Source: Symbiodinium natans
Taxonomy: Eukaryota; Sar; Dinophyceae; Suessiales; Symbiodiniaceae
NCBI GenBank assembly: GCA_905221605.1
Contig: CAJNDS010002445.1
Coordinates: 284,001-297,500, forward strand
Length of the DNA: 13,500 nt
Reading direction: 5' to 3'
The translations under genes were made by a program, and so were the position numbers. The notes under the pieces are model-generated. The model did no database searches, was not told where the DNA came from, and saw only the letters and a program-made list of their open reading frames with translations. The stretch's first letter is position 1; each line of letters opens with the position of its first letter. Of the stretch, positions 1 through 7,601 are shown in pieces.

Positions 1-28
1 GCTTTACCGACATCCAGCCGGACCAAGG

Positions 29-763
29 ATGCGTACCTGCGTCTGCAGTCTGCGCTGCAAACTTCTGGTGCATGCCATCTGCGCCGGGCTTGTCCTCCTG
101 GGTGGCCTGTTCTGGGGCATAGGTGCAGATCAGTCCGCCAGCGTGAGCAGCGACCTCTTCCTCGTCGATGGGCGAAGGTACTTTAGCCTCCCTGTAGCAA
201 ACCCGTATCACGGTGTCACCTTCTGGTCCCTCGGAGGGACTGACTGCGCAAGTCACATCAGTTCTCTCCAATTCCAATGTGAATACGACGATCCTGCCGA
301 GCGTTACGGGTCTCTCTGGTCACCCGGGAGCCGCCTGAGAAGCTGCGACAGCTACACCCAGAAGCAGAGGGACTTCAGTCTAGATGGGCTGGAGCTCCAC
401 CAGATTGGGCGACTTTTCTGGGAGGGCTACTCAGCAACGTGCGAAGTCACCAGTGGATTTGACACCTGGGTTATGGACGCGACCCTTAGCAACGGCCTTG
501 GGCATGCCACCCCCCTGAGCCTGCTGACCCACTTTTTCGAAGGAAAGCTCGGCGTCTTTCTCGGCGCCTTTGGCCTCTGCTGTGCGGGCAGCATCATCAC
601 GATGGTGGGTTCGATTTTCTGGTGCGCCGCTTGCGCCTGCTCGTGCGATGGTTGCTGTGGTCGTAAGCAGACCACCATGCAGAAGGAGATTCAGCCGCAA
701 GGCGTGCAAGGTCAGGTGGTGCACGAACAGCCTCTTGACCATCCATCCTCTCCACAACCCTAA
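29..763 (+). CDS. Hypothetical two-pass membrane protein, Cys-rich
   Basis: Not recognised as a member of a named family. The 244-residue frame has a strongly hydrophobic segment at about residues 12-33 (signal peptide or signal anchor), a polar domain of about 135 residues with four cysteines (73, 84, 106, 138) that could form two disulfides, and a second membrane segment at about 174-201. A juxtamembrane cluster of cysteines (199, 202, 204, 206, 209, 210) follows, then a Gln/Pro-rich tail of about 35 residues. The layout suggests a surface or endomembrane protein with a lumenal Cys domain, and the juxtamembrane cysteines could be palmitoylated; both are inferences. The ATG sits in a favourable context (AAGG before it), but the frame is also open upstream to position 2, so the true start or an upstream exon may lie outside the window. 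It is much the longest frame here with balanced amino-acid composition. It lies outside the telomeric-tract zone. Confidence 0.6.
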   Translation: MRTCVCSLRCKLLVHAICAGLVLLGGLFWGIGADQSASVSSDLFLVDGRRYFSLPVANPYHGVTFWSLGGTDCASHISSLQFQCEYDDPAERYGSLWSPGSRLRSCDSYTQKQRDFSLDGLELHQIGRLFWEGYSATCEVTSGFDTWVMDATLSNGLGHATPLSLLTHFFEGKLGVFLGAFGLCCAGSIITMVGSIFWCAACACSCDGCCGRKQTTMQKEIQPQGVQGQVVHEQPLDHPSSPQP

Positions 764-1202
764 CCTACAGTGACTACAATGTACTGTAAAGCCCAGGCAC
801 CTACACTCCCCCAGACAAACACGCACCCCACATAGCCCCTGGTTTTAACGGACAGCAGTCTATACAGGGCCCTTTTTGGGGTTCCATGGGTTAGCTTGAG
901 GGAATAGCAATTGTCTCTCCTTTGGACCCTAAAAGGGTCATACTTGCCCTGGAAGCTGCCTTTCCTGCTGCCAGAGACACCAGAGCTCTGATAGCTGATG
1001 GCGGGAGCATGGGTGCAAAAGGGGGGCGGGGGAGGCGGGGCTGGGGGGTTGGGGTGGGGGGCGGGGTGCAGGGGCAGAGGGGGTGTCGTGGTGGTAGCAT
1101 AGGGCCTAAACAAACAGATTGGTTTTTTGGGGCTCTTATAGTTGATATAGAGACCCCCCCCAAAAGGTAAAGCCCCAAATGCGCAACAAATAGAAGACCT
1201 AA
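764..1202. other. Downstream region of the first ORF; G-rich stretch
   Basis: No supported gene. This is the likely 3' flank of the 29-763 frame. At about 1018-1082 it contains a purine-rich G-run stretch with many GGGG blocks. Frames on either strand here are low-complexity Pro or Gly readings. Confidence 0.4.
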
Positions 1203-1260
1203 ACGCCAAACCCCAAACCCCAAACCCCAAACCCTAAACCCCAAACCCTAAACCCTAAAC
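1203..1260. repeat. Interstitial telomere-like tract, C-strand (CCCCAAA/CCCTAAA)
   Basis: About eight degenerate heptamers mixing CCCCAAA and CCCTAAA. On the minus strand this reads as G-strand repeats directly following the candidate exon at 1261-1343. Confidence 0.85.
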
Positions 1261-1343
1261 CTTCTCCCTGCGCACCCCCCCCCCCCCCCCGAGGTGGTCG
1301 ATCAGAAGGTTGCGGAGCACGGGCGGAGCCACGAGTTCCAGGC
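1261..1343 (-). CDS. Candidate exon with polyglycine run (orphan in the gene model)
   Basis: On the minus strand the segment begins after AG (AACCTCGAG) and runs open to AAG before GTTTAGGG. The reading starts LELVAPPVLRNLLIDHL, continues through five Gly encoded by a 16-base G run, and ends VRREK. Codons mostly end in G or C. Phase is 1 in and 0 out, which does not connect to the exon proposed at 2004-2087, so it may belong to another transcript or be fortuitous. On the plus strand, 1294-1349 is also open after a C-rich AG (VVDQKVAEHGRSHEF), so the strand is uncertain. The 16-base C run at 1275-1290 could vary in length between copies or reads. Confidence 0.22.
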
Positions 1344-1352
1344 CTCGAGGTT

Positions 1353-1500
1353 AGAGGGTTTTTGGGTTTAGGGTTTAGGGTTTGAAGTTTAGGGTGTGAG
1401 GTTTAGGGTTTAGGGTTTGGGGTTTAGGGTTTAGGGTTTGGGGTTTGGGGTTTTGGGTTGGGCGTTTGGGGTTTAGGGTGAGGGTTCAGGGTTGGATGGG
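1353..1500. repeat. Degenerate G-strand telomere-like tract
   Basis: About 20 units of TTTAGGG mixed with TTTGGGG, TTTGAAG and other variants, decaying towards 1500. Its degeneracy indicates an old tract. Confidence 0.85.
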
Positions 1501-1518
1501 GGGTTCATACAGGTTTGT

Positions 1519-1623
1519 TTAGGGGTTTTGGAGGGTTGAGGGCTTCCGGGGGTTCAGGGTTGACTTTTGCGAGTTGCCTTTGTGGCTTTGCAGCATCTGG
1601 GCGCCGAGCTCATTATTTGGGGC
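1519..1623 (-). CDS. Candidate terminal exon ending in TAA
   Basis: On the minus strand it begins after the acceptor-like ATCTTATCCGACAG and reads 34 codons, then TAA at 1519-1521. The start is APNNELGAQMLQSHKGNSQK, and the rest is Ser/Pro/Asn-rich. Phase 0 entry matches the phase 0 exit of 2004-2087, so in the model it is a polar tail after the membrane segment. The last part is built from telomere-like DNA, and the stop is TAA within CCCCTAAAC. The plus strand has a competing open stretch here (1570-1638). No transcript evidence; family unknown. Confidence 0.27.
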   Translation of the reverse strand, partial: APNNELGAQMLQSHKGNSQKSTLNPRKPSTLQNP

Positions 1624-1635
1624 CTGTCGGATAAG

Positions 1636-1694
1636 ATTTAGGGTTTAGGGTTTTGGGGTTGAGGGAGTGGTACCCCAAACCCCAAACCCCAAAC
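1636..1694. repeat. Head-to-head junction of G-strand and C-strand telomere-like tracts
   Basis: TTTAGGG-type units run to about 1665, then CCCCAAA-type units from about 1674, meeting around a KpnI-type GGTACC site at about 1670. The two arms could pair. Confidence 0.75.
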
Positions 1695-1767
1695 TCACAA
1701 AGTCTTCAGTTCACTCTAGTAGGGTTGTGAAGTAGGAGAACCCGACTTCGGGTCTTTAAGACATTCA
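1695..1767. other. Spacer between C- and G-strand tracts, no supported exon
   Basis: The same arrangement as the candidate exon spacers, but frames on the minus strand close early and no good splice pair is evident. It contains a short inverted repeat, CCCGACTTCGGG, at about 1741-1752. Confidence 0.4.
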
Positions 1768-1797
1768 TAAGGGTTTAGGGTTTAGGGTTTAGGGTTG
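1768..1797. repeat. G-strand telomeric tract (TTTAGGG)n
   Basis: Four nearly perfect TTTAGGG units. Confidence 0.9.
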
Positions 1798-1888
1798 GCA
1801 CCTACTTGCTAAGATCCCCCGCCCCCCCCCCCCCCAAATGGAGTTTGGCTAGCTGAGGGTTTCCGCTGCCCCAATGCCCACCGTCTGA

Positions 1889-2005
1889 AACCTAAACCCC
1901 AAACCCCTAAACCCTAAACCCCAAACCCTAAACCCTAAACCCTAAACCCTAAACCCTAAACCCCAAACCCTAAACCCGAAACCCTAAACCCTAAACCCTA
2001 AACCC
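1889..2005. repeat. C-strand telomeric tract (CCCTAAA)n
   Basis: About 16 units, mostly CCCTAAA with some CCCCAAA and CCCGAAA. On the minus strand it starts immediately after candidate exon 2004-2087 as GTTTAGGG, supplying the donor GT. Confidence 0.92.
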
Positions 2006-2087
2006 TGTCCAGACCAGCGGCTACGTGTACCAGCACAATGAAGCCCACCGCGCACAGCACGAGGTCGGTAGGCCCCAGGTGGAGGAA
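2004..2087 (-). CDS. Candidate exon encoding a membrane segment
   Basis: Minus strand, 84 bases and 28 codons, phase 0 in and out. It follows a C-rich stretch ending CCCCCCCAAAAG and ends AGG before GTTTAGGG. The translation is a classic membrane segment: FLHLGPTD, then about 17 hydrophobic residues (LVLCAVGFIVLVHVAAG), then LDR. In the model it joins 5047-5096 upstream and 1519-1623 downstream, both in phase. A plus-strand frame (SGYVYQHNEAHRAQHEVG) is also open, so the strand is not settled. Confidence 0.33.
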
Positions 2088-2088
2088 C

Positions 2089-2204
2089 TTTTGGGGGGGT
2101 TTAGGGGGGTAGGGGGGGTTTAGGGGGTTTAGGGGATAGGGGGGTTTTGGGGGGTTTTGGGGGGGTTTAGGGGGTTTAGGGGGTTTAGGGGGTTTAGGGG
2201 GTGC
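2089..2204. repeat. G-rich variant tract (GGGGGTTTA)n
   Basis: Units have expanded G runs, such as GGGGGTTTA and GGGGGTTTTG. On the minus strand it is a long pyrimidine-rich tract right before the acceptor-like AAAAG of 2004-2087. The G runs could form quadruplexes. Confidence 0.85.
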
Positions 2205-2268
2205 TTAGGTACCAAGATGGACCTGTTAGCTTCCGAAGCTACACCTGCTTTTTGGGGTATCCCTAAGG

Positions 2269-2339
2269 CCCTAAACCCTAAACCCTAAACCCTAAAACAG
2301 AAAGGCCTGAGCCCTGAGCCCTAAGCCCTAAAAGCCCTG
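2269..2339. repeat. C-strand tract with CCCTAAA and GCCCTAA/GCCCTGA variants
   Basis: Four CCCTAAA units, a short break, then several variant units of the GCCCTGA/GCCCTAA type. Confidence 0.8.
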
Positions 2340-3700
2340 CTTCTGCACACTCGTCTCAATAGCGGTGTGGCGATCTTCCTGCTTGCCGGACCTTTTCCGG
2401 TCGGCCCTCGGCCCTTCAATAGATATGCGCATTGCCGCCTCAAATCGGGGCACCCGTATATAATTCTGTAGTATCGAACCTTCAAAAGGACCACCTCCCC
2501 CCCAAAAAAAAACAGAAGTAAACTAGTAAATAAAGTGGATGCACATTTTTCTGAAAACCCTCCAAGCCATCATCATCACACTCATGTGGCCTGTGGTTTG
2601 GGGTGCAGCGTTGAAGGCCTAGGGCTTGGGCTTCGGGTCTAAACAGTCAACCTGATGCAGTGCGAGAAGCCAGTAGCCAGCGTGCCATCTTGTGCCGAAC
2701 CGATGATGTTCAAGAAGTTCAAACCCCAACCCCCCTCCCCCCCCTCCCCCCCCCCCACCCCCCGCCCCCCAAACCCCTGACGCCCTAGAGCCCTGAGCCC
2801 CTTCGCCCGGAAACTTGAACCCCGCCAGGCTTCAAAGTTTGTGCTTAAGCTCTATATGCAGGGTTGTGTGCAGCTGTAAGTTCGCAGAGACCCTTGCATC
2901 ATCAACTGCAAACCCTATCCCTCAACTCGATATAGGGAGACGGGGAAGCAGAGTAATAGCAGCGCTGAAGCTGAAGAACCAAGTACGAAATACGACATCC
3001 ATATCAGCTCCACGTAGGCATCTTTCTCAACGGATTTATAGCCCGACCACTTGCATACAATATGGGGGTTTCCCAACTTAAGGGACCCTTAATATGCTGT
3101 GTCATCGTCAGAGACATTTTTCATCTTTTGGGTATTTGCTTGAGGGGGGGGGAGGGGGGCAGGACAGCCCATAAAACATGTACAGCTTGAGGCTCAAGGA
3201 GGTTGCCAATAGGAAGTGAGGGACCATGTTCGGACCGAACCTGATCTCCCATAGGGCTCAGGATTGAAGGAGGCAGGTCTCCCGCAGGTGCAATAGAGGA
3301 GGCAGGTCTCCCGCACCAGAGACAGGGGGGCAAACGTTGTGAACATCCGGTGTGTCATGCAGAGTGCAGTCATGCCATGGAACTTGTTGCGATGTGTGCC
3401 ACCTGCGCAGGGGGACGGCTAACCCGGCCCAATTTTCACAGAGGCTCCCGCAAGTCTTGGTCTATGGCGGTCTCTGTGGTGAGCTCGTCGAAAAATTCCG
3501 TAGGGCCCGGGTCTTTTTTCAGTGATCTCCTTTGACCACGGCATCGTAGGCCTGCAGCCAGTTCGTTTCAGCCATGGGACCTGCTTAGATTTTGGCAGCC
3601 AGTCAGTAATTAATAGTTGGTGGCGCGCGCGCGCAGATTCCCAGGTCGCTTCGCTGCCTGGACAGTGCTCGTCAGTTCTGGGGGGGGGGGAGGGGGTGTC
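2340..3700. other. Tract-poor region without a recognised gene
   Basis: Short open frames exist on both strands (for example 2815-3081 plus, 3121-3333 minus), but none has domain-like features. Homopolymer-rich patches occur at about 2723-2770 (C) and 3145-3160 (G). The GAGGCAGGTCTCCCGCA motif occurs twice, at 3270-3286 and 3299-3315, a short tandem duplication. Nothing else stands out. Confidence 0.4.
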
Positions 3701-3890
3701 ATAACCAATGATGACGTTTCATCACCAATGCATCCATTTTGTGCGGGGGAGGGAGCGGAGGGGGGGGGGTGATTACGTTTCAACAGCAACGCACCCGCTT
3801 TGGCTGTCACGTAGAAGGCTCAGGATTTTCGGTTTAGGGCCAGACGCATCCGCTTTGGCTGTCACGTAGAAGGCTCAGGATTTACGGTTG
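3700..3890. repeat. Small degenerate minisatellite
   Basis: 3791-3834 and 3846-3889 are 44-base copies with two mismatches, period 55 (core CTTTGGCTGTCACGTAGAAG). A more diverged pair, GATGACGTTTCATCACCAAT at 3710 and GATTACGTTTCAACAGCAAC at 3771, leads into the same sequence, so older copies extend to the left. Confidence 0.7.
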
Positions 3891-4249
3891 TTCGACAGCA
3901 GGTCGCCCCCTGAACCCTAAACCGTCAGCTCCATTGCCAAAAGTTACTCAGCGTTGCTTGCACGCGCATACCTGGCAAGCCCGCCATTCTGCGAAAACTT
4001 TCGACCTTCTGCCGAAGCACGCCCTGAAACAGGGCCTTCTGTGTTGTGAGATATCAGGGCTTTGACGTGCTGTAAAACGCATTGGATTGCGTGAAAAAGA
4101 AATAGATTCCACTACCTTGAACTACCGCTTGTTCGCGCCTGAAATTCTGCGAAAACCTAGGTCCAAGCAAATTTAGGACGCCCAAGCCAACACGGGAAAC
4201 TCACGCGCGCGCGACCTAATAGTTGGACTGGAATTCTTTCAAAGTGACT
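3891..4249. other. Unassigned region
   Basis: No supported gene, tract or structured element. One isolated telomere-like unit lies at about 3912-3921. Confidence 0.35.
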
Positions 4250-4284
4250 GCTGAAAGACCATGGTAGCTCCATGGTTTTTCAGC
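4250..4284. other. Strong hairpin, 15-bp stem with 5-base loop
   Basis: GCTGAAAGACCATGG (4250-4264) and CCATGGTTTTTCAGC (4270-4284) are inverted repeats around the loop TAGCT. The single mismatch would be a G-U pair in RNA. Function unknown; it could be a structured RNA element, a recombination-prone palindrome or a remnant of a terminal inverted repeat. Confidence 0.65.
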
Positions 4285-4405
4285 GGTTCTATGGGTCTGT
4301 GAGGAAAGAAAGAGCGCCAAAAGAAGCAGAGGCGCCCGAACAACAAGACATGCCCGCAAGCTGTAAATTCGCTAACATTTTTGGGCCCAGGGCTGAGGCC
4401 TACCC

Positions 4406-4755
4406 AGTAGGATTCCCTTATAATTGGACCGCAACAAGGTACCCCTTTTTTCGGACACCCCCCCATATAGGTTTACTGTAACCGGCAGCCCACTGTTGTG
4501 CCGAGGCCGAAGGCGAGAATGGATTTTCCAGCAAAGACGGGAAGCTCGGAGGAAGACACTGAGAGGCAGATGCCCTACCTTGGAGCGTGGAACAGGAAGA
4601 ATCCTGCGCGCCCCACACAGCACTCCACCTAGACTCTGCCACTGGCACCATAACCTTCCCGAATACTTAAGATCAGGCCACAAGCCAACCCTGGCTAAAT
4701 GGGGGTTTCCGAAATTAGGTGTACCGTATTGCCGTATTGATAAGGGAATCCTACT
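4406..4755. repeat. Inverted-repeat pair bounding about 350 bp
   Basis: AGTAGGATTCCCTTAT (4406-4421) and ATAAGGGAATCCTACT (4740-4755) are perfect 16-bp inverted repeats. No clear target duplication flanks them. Related fragments (GGTTTACTGTA, TAAGGG, GGTACCCC) recur in 4438-4935, which suggests a patchwork of decayed mobile elements. Confidence 0.5.
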
Positions 4756-4992
4756 ACGTGGGGGTCCATTCAGGGGTCCCCTACTTTCGTAAATCCTCGG
4801 ACCCAAAAAAGCAACTTCATGCTCTCTGTATGGGGGTTTACTGTATAAGGGGTCCTTATTGGGAGGTTCCTATCATAAGGATGATGCTACTTTGGGGACA
4901 TATTACGGCTTCCCTTATTATTTAGGGTACCCCAATTCAAAAGGGACCATACATTTTCTGACAGGACCGTATACGTACACATAACCGAAATA
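4756..4992. other. Patchwork of short repeated motifs, no gene
   Basis: AT-richer than most spacers, with repeats of GGTTTACTGTA (also at 4470), TAAGG and GGTACCCC in both orientations. No credible coding frame. Confidence 0.4.
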
Positions 4993-5046
4993 AACTCTAA
5001 ACCCTAAACCCTAAACCCTAAACCCTAAGCCCTACACCCTAAACAC
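4993..5046. repeat. C-strand telomeric tract
   Basis: Six to seven CCCTAAA-type units, with CCCTAAG and CCCTACA variants at the right end. Confidence 0.9.
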
Positions 5047-5096
5047 CCGGCCTTGGGCAGGACTCTCCCTGCGCTCGGGAGGTTCACTGTAGGCTC
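5047..5096 (-). CDS. Candidate short exon
   Basis: Minus strand, 50 bases, phase 1 in and 0 out. It follows one of the best acceptor-like sequences here (CATCCTTCCCCAAATGCTCACAG) and ends before GTGTTTAGGG. The reading is AYSEPPERRESPAQGR, a charged, proline-containing linker. Phases fit 5203-5298 upstream and 2004-2087 downstream. It is short, so on its own the evidence is weak. Confidence 0.28.
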
Positions 5097-5149
5097 CTGT
5101 GAGCATTTGGGGAAGGATGACTTCGACCACGACCACCCTAAAACTACGG

Positions 5150-5199
5150 TTTAGGGTTTAGGGTTTAGGGTTTAGGGTTTAGCGTTTAGGGTTTAGGGT
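5150..5199. repeat. G-strand telomeric tract
   Basis: Seven TTTAGGG units with one variant (TTTAGCG). Confidence 0.92.
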
Positions 5200-5202
5200 C
5201 AC

Positions 5203-5298
5203 GTAAGCAAAACACCACATCCTTGCCCAAGAACTGCTCCAGGAGCTGCCTTGGACCGTCACCACAGACTCGTCTCACCTGCTCTCGCAAAGGGCCTC
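5203..5298 (-). CDS. Candidate exon, charged helical segment
   Basis: Minus strand, 96 bases, phase 1 in and out. It begins immediately after CCCTAAACCCAG, so the telomeric C-strand repeat itself leads into the acceptor. The frame GPLREQVRRVCGDGPRQLL, continuing to GKDVVFCL, looks like an ordinary soluble protein segment, and the other two minus frames contain stops. The donor is GTGACC. The plus strand has GTAAGC at 5203, a donor-like site in the opposite direction, so strand is not certain. Confidence 0.36.
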
Positions 5299-5300
5299 CT

Positions 5301-5535
5301 GGGTTTAGGGTTTAGGGTTTAGGGGTTTAGGGTTTATGGTTTAGGGTTTGGGGTTTGGGGTCTAGGGTTTAAGGGATCTTGGGGAATTAGGGGGCTGAGG
5401 GGATTAAGGGGAACTAGCGTTTGAGGGCATTTAGAGGTCACGGTTTTGGGGGGTAGGAGGTTTTGGGGTTTAGGGAATCTCGGGGATGTAGGGGCTTAGG
5501 GGTCTACGGCTTAGGGGTTTAGGGTTTAGGATGTT
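5301..5535. repeat. G-strand telomere-like tract decaying rightwards
   Basis: Good TTTAGGG units to about 5369, then increasingly diverged G-rich sequence with scattered units to 5530. Confidence 0.85.
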
Positions 5536-5540
5536 CTCGG

Positions 5541-5580
5541 TATTATTATTATTATTATTATCATCATTATTATTATGATA
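5541..5580. repeat. (TTA)n microsatellite
   Basis: About 12 TTA triplets with TCA interruptions, followed by T-rich and G-rich homopolymer patches to about 5620. Confidence 0.9.
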
Positions 5581-5693
5581 TTGTTTTATGTTTTATTTTT
5601 TTTTGGGGGGGTGTTTTTTTTGGGTTTCGTGTTGTGATTTAGGGTTTGGAGTTTAGAGTGCAGGGGGCAAGGCTTTGGGGACTACTGGGCAAA

Positions 5694-5765
5694 TCCTACA
5701 CCCTAAGCCCTAAGCCCTAAGCCCTAAGCCCTAAACCCTAAACCCTAAACCCTAAACCCTAAACC
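5694..5765. repeat. C-strand telomeric tract with a CCCTAAG block
   Basis: Four CCCTAAG units (5701-5731) precede five CCCTAAA units, a locally homogenised variant block. Confidence 0.9.
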
Positions 5766-5863
5766 GTAGTAGTCTTGGCCGTCGGAGTCTAGGACGTCCA
5801 GGATGCCTCTGCCACCGGGGACAGCAGCCACGCACAGACTGCGCTGCCCAGCTGGCATGCTGC
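5765..5863 (-). CDS. Candidate exon, acidic segment
   Basis: Minus strand, 99 bases, phase 1 in and out. It starts after the acceptor-like ATATACCCTCTGTAG and ends TACTACG before GTTTAGGG. It reads SMPAGQRSLCVAAVPGG, then RGILDVLDSDGQDYY, with codons strongly ending in G or C. The acidic DxDxQDYY stretch is suggestive but matches no motif I can name; it resembles part of a calcium-binding loop without enough context to call one. Phases fit 6268-6372 and 5203-5298. The plus strand also has an open frame with a GTATAT donor-like end. Confidence 0.33.
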
Positions 5864-5876
5864 CTACAGAGGGTAT

Positions 5877-5942
5877 ATTTAGGGTTTAGGGTTCATTCAT
5901 GGTTTAGGGTTTAGGGTTTAGGGCCTAGGGCTGAGGGTTTAG
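5877..5942. repeat. G-strand telomeric tract
   Basis: About seven units with a short interruption at 5893-5907. Confidence 0.88.
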
Positions 5943-5956
5943 TCAATGTCCAGAAT

Positions 5957-6062
5957 CTACGTGAAGGTTCATGGGTAGTGAATTAAGCAGGGTAGCCTGT
6001 ACTGTAAGCTTAATGAAGGTACTCATAACTCCACGTACAACTGTCTATGAACCTTTATGTAG
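5957..6062. mobile_element. MITE-like element, copy 1 (106 bp)
   Basis: Terminal inverted repeats CTACGTGAAGGTTCATGG (5957-5974) and CTATGAACCTTTATGTAG (6045-6062) match at 15 of 18 positions. The interior shares the AGG/AAGTACTCA and CAGCCT motifs with 6757-6875. It codes for nothing and has no obvious target duplication. Superfamily not determinable. Confidence 0.6.
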
Positions 6063-6175
6063 CCAAACCGTAACCCTAAACTCGCCGCATGCAGCACCAC
6101 ACACAGTCTGCTGCGGGCCTTGCTGTGATCAATGTGTCGCAGGCCGGGACCTCGCAAGGACGTGAAGCGCCAAAC

Positions 6176-6277
6176 TCTGAACCCTAAACCCTAAACCCCA
6201 AACCCCTAAACCCTAAACCCCAAACCCTAAACCCTAAACCCCAAACCCCAAACCCTAAACCCTAAACCCCAAACCCC
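6176..6277. repeat. C-strand telomeric tract
   Basis: About 14 units mixing CCCTAAA and CCCCAAA. Confidence 0.92.
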
Positions 6278-6372
6278 TCGGGGCCCAAAATTCCAAGCTG
6301 CGCGGGCCGCGAGCCTGCTGCCCTCCGACATGTGGAACTTGCCGGGAGCTGCGGGCCTGCCTCGATGCAGAA
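6268..6372 (-). CDS. Candidate exon, basic segment
   Basis: Minus strand, phase 1 in. It begins after the acceptor-like CCCCTCTGACTTAAG. The reading (LHRGRPAAPGKFHMSEGS, then RLAARAAWNFGPRG) is plausible, but all three minus frames are open in this GC-rich stretch, so the frame is chosen only by phase. The exit lies in repeats: GT occurs after 6275 (phase 0) and again after 6268 (phase 1), and the latter is needed for the model. Confidence 0.22.
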
Positions 6373-6383
6373 CTTAAGTCAGA

Positions 6384-6560
6384 GGGGTTTGGCTGTTTTG
6401 TTTTGTTTGGGGGGGGTGGGGGGGGGGGGGGAGTTTGGGGTTTAGGGGTTTGGGTTTAGGGTTTAGGGTCAGAGGGGTTTAGTTTTTTTTATTTCCATTT
6501 TTTTTTTGGGGGGGGGGGGGGAGGTGGGCTTAGGGTTCAGGCTTTTGGGTTTAGGGAGGT
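6384..6560. repeat. Degenerate G-strand tract with G and T homopolymers
   Basis: Telomere-like units are mixed with G runs (about 6410-6431 and 6509-6522) and T runs (6483-6508). The motif GTCAGAGGGGTTT appears at 6379 and 6468, a short internal duplication. Confidence 0.8.
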
Positions 6561-6691
6561 TTTCGAGTGGTTATGCATACTTTGTCAGAAGTAAGGTCGT
6601 CAGTAGGACAGAGGTGCATCTAACCCTGCTTGTACCTACCTGTATCGAGTAGGCCCAAGCCCTACACCCTGCCCCTATGAGGGTTTCAGTG

Positions 6692-6714
6692 CCCTAAACC
6701 CTAAACCCTAAACT
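6692..6714. repeat. Short C-strand telomeric tract
   Basis: Three CCCTAAA units. Confidence 0.85.
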
Positions 6715-6756
6715 CCTAGACCCCTCCTAATCGTGTGGGGCACCAAAAGTAGGGTT

Positions 6757-6875
6757 TTCTTGAAGTATCCTGGGTAGTTATCAGTGGGTAGGGTTATAAA
6801 TAGGGCAGCCTATCTTCTAGCCTTTTGTAAAGTACTCACAAGCTTACTTCAAACTACCCCTGAACCTTCATGTAG
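6757..6875. mobile_element. MITE-like element, copy 2
   Basis: The right end CCTGAACCTTCATGTAG (6859-6875) and left end TGAAGTATCCTGGGTAGTT (6761-6779) form a diverged inverted repeat. Shared interior motifs with copy 1 (GGGTAG, CAGCCT, AAGTACTCACAA) indicate common descent. Confidence 0.55.
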
Positions 6876-7042
6876 GGTTTATTAGAGTTTAGGGTTTAGG
6901 GTTTAGAGTTTTGGGTTCAGAGTTAACAAGGAAAGTCTTGAGAACCCCTAGACCCCTAAGCTAGCGACTAAAAGGCTCACGGGGCAGGGTTTCAGGGTTT
7001 AGGGTCAGGGCTTAGGGTTTCGGATTTAGGGTTTAGGGTTTA
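6876..7042. repeat. G-strand telomere-like tract left of the transposon
   Basis: Units at 6886-6920 and 6985-7042, with a diverged middle. The last units abut the 8-bp duplication at 7043. Confidence 0.85.
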
Positions 7043-7050
7043 GGACAAAC
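7043..7050. repeat. Target-site duplication, left copy (GGACAAAC)
   Basis: Identical to 9013-9020. The duplication cannot be extended on either side, so it is exactly 8 bp. Confidence 0.75.
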
Positions 7051-7058
7051 GGCAGACC

Positions 7059-7199
7059 GGTCGCTTGTGCCCGCTTTAGGCTGGTCAGTTGTGCCCGCCT
7101 TACGCGGGTCACTTGTGCCCGCGTACGTGCCTCAAATCACAGCAGGGCCGCACTTTGGGCCACCTCCCGCCAAAACGCAGACCTGTCACTTGTGCCCGG
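7059..7199. repeat. Left subterminal array of 16-bp motif
   Basis: Copies of GGTCACTTGTGCCCGC (with one or two changes) lie at 7059, 7083 and 7107 (period 24), with a fourth at 7184. Likely transposase-binding sites by analogy with subterminal repeats of DNA transposons. Confidence 0.75.
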
Positions 7200-7600
7200 T
7201 CTTAAAATATGGCAGGGCCACAGGATGAGGTGTTTGTCGGTTGAAAAGTCGCGTCCCTGCCACATCCGGCAGGCTCTCTGCCCCTGCCACCTGTCACCCC
7301 ATTCAAGTGGACGCAGTTTTCTCAGGTTGCCCGTTTCATTTTCCCGACAGGGGTGGGCTGGCTCCAACATCATGAGCATCGCTATCAAAACATGTACTCA
7401 TCAATGTCACCCTATATTATATGAGACCCCCAGAGACCTAAGCTTGGAAGCCTGAATCGAGACCAACTTAAGTAACCTGAAACCGCAGAGCTCTTAATCC
7501 CTAAAGTCCCAAGACCTTACAGGCCCATGCTGTTAAACCCGAAAGCCCAAAACCTCCCCAAGCTCTTACAAACCTCAAGCCTTGAATGCCTTTCATGTCC
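7200..7600. other. Transposon interior, left part, no gene
   Basis: Short frames exist (7192-7455 plus, 7137-7388 minus) but carry no domain-like features. GCAGGGCCGC and GCAGGGCCAC at 7143 and 7211 form a short repeat. Confidence 0.4.
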
Positions 7601-7601
7601 G

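Noticed and set aside
760-1244. Two overlapping minus-strand frames of 117 and 156 codons
   Set aside because: They are composed of G-rich low-complexity DNA and telomere-like units (repeated GFRVWG-type residues), with no domain-like segment.
3727-3740. CATCCATTTTGTG as a second spliced-leader relic
   Set aside because: Only the CCATTTTG core matches and the sequence belongs to the local minisatellite.
4372-4806. Minus-strand frame of 144 codons and the opposing plus frame of 122 codons
   Set aside because: They lie across the inverted-repeat pair and patchwork repeats. Composition is Arg/Pro/Ser-rich and both strands are open equally, with no domain signal.
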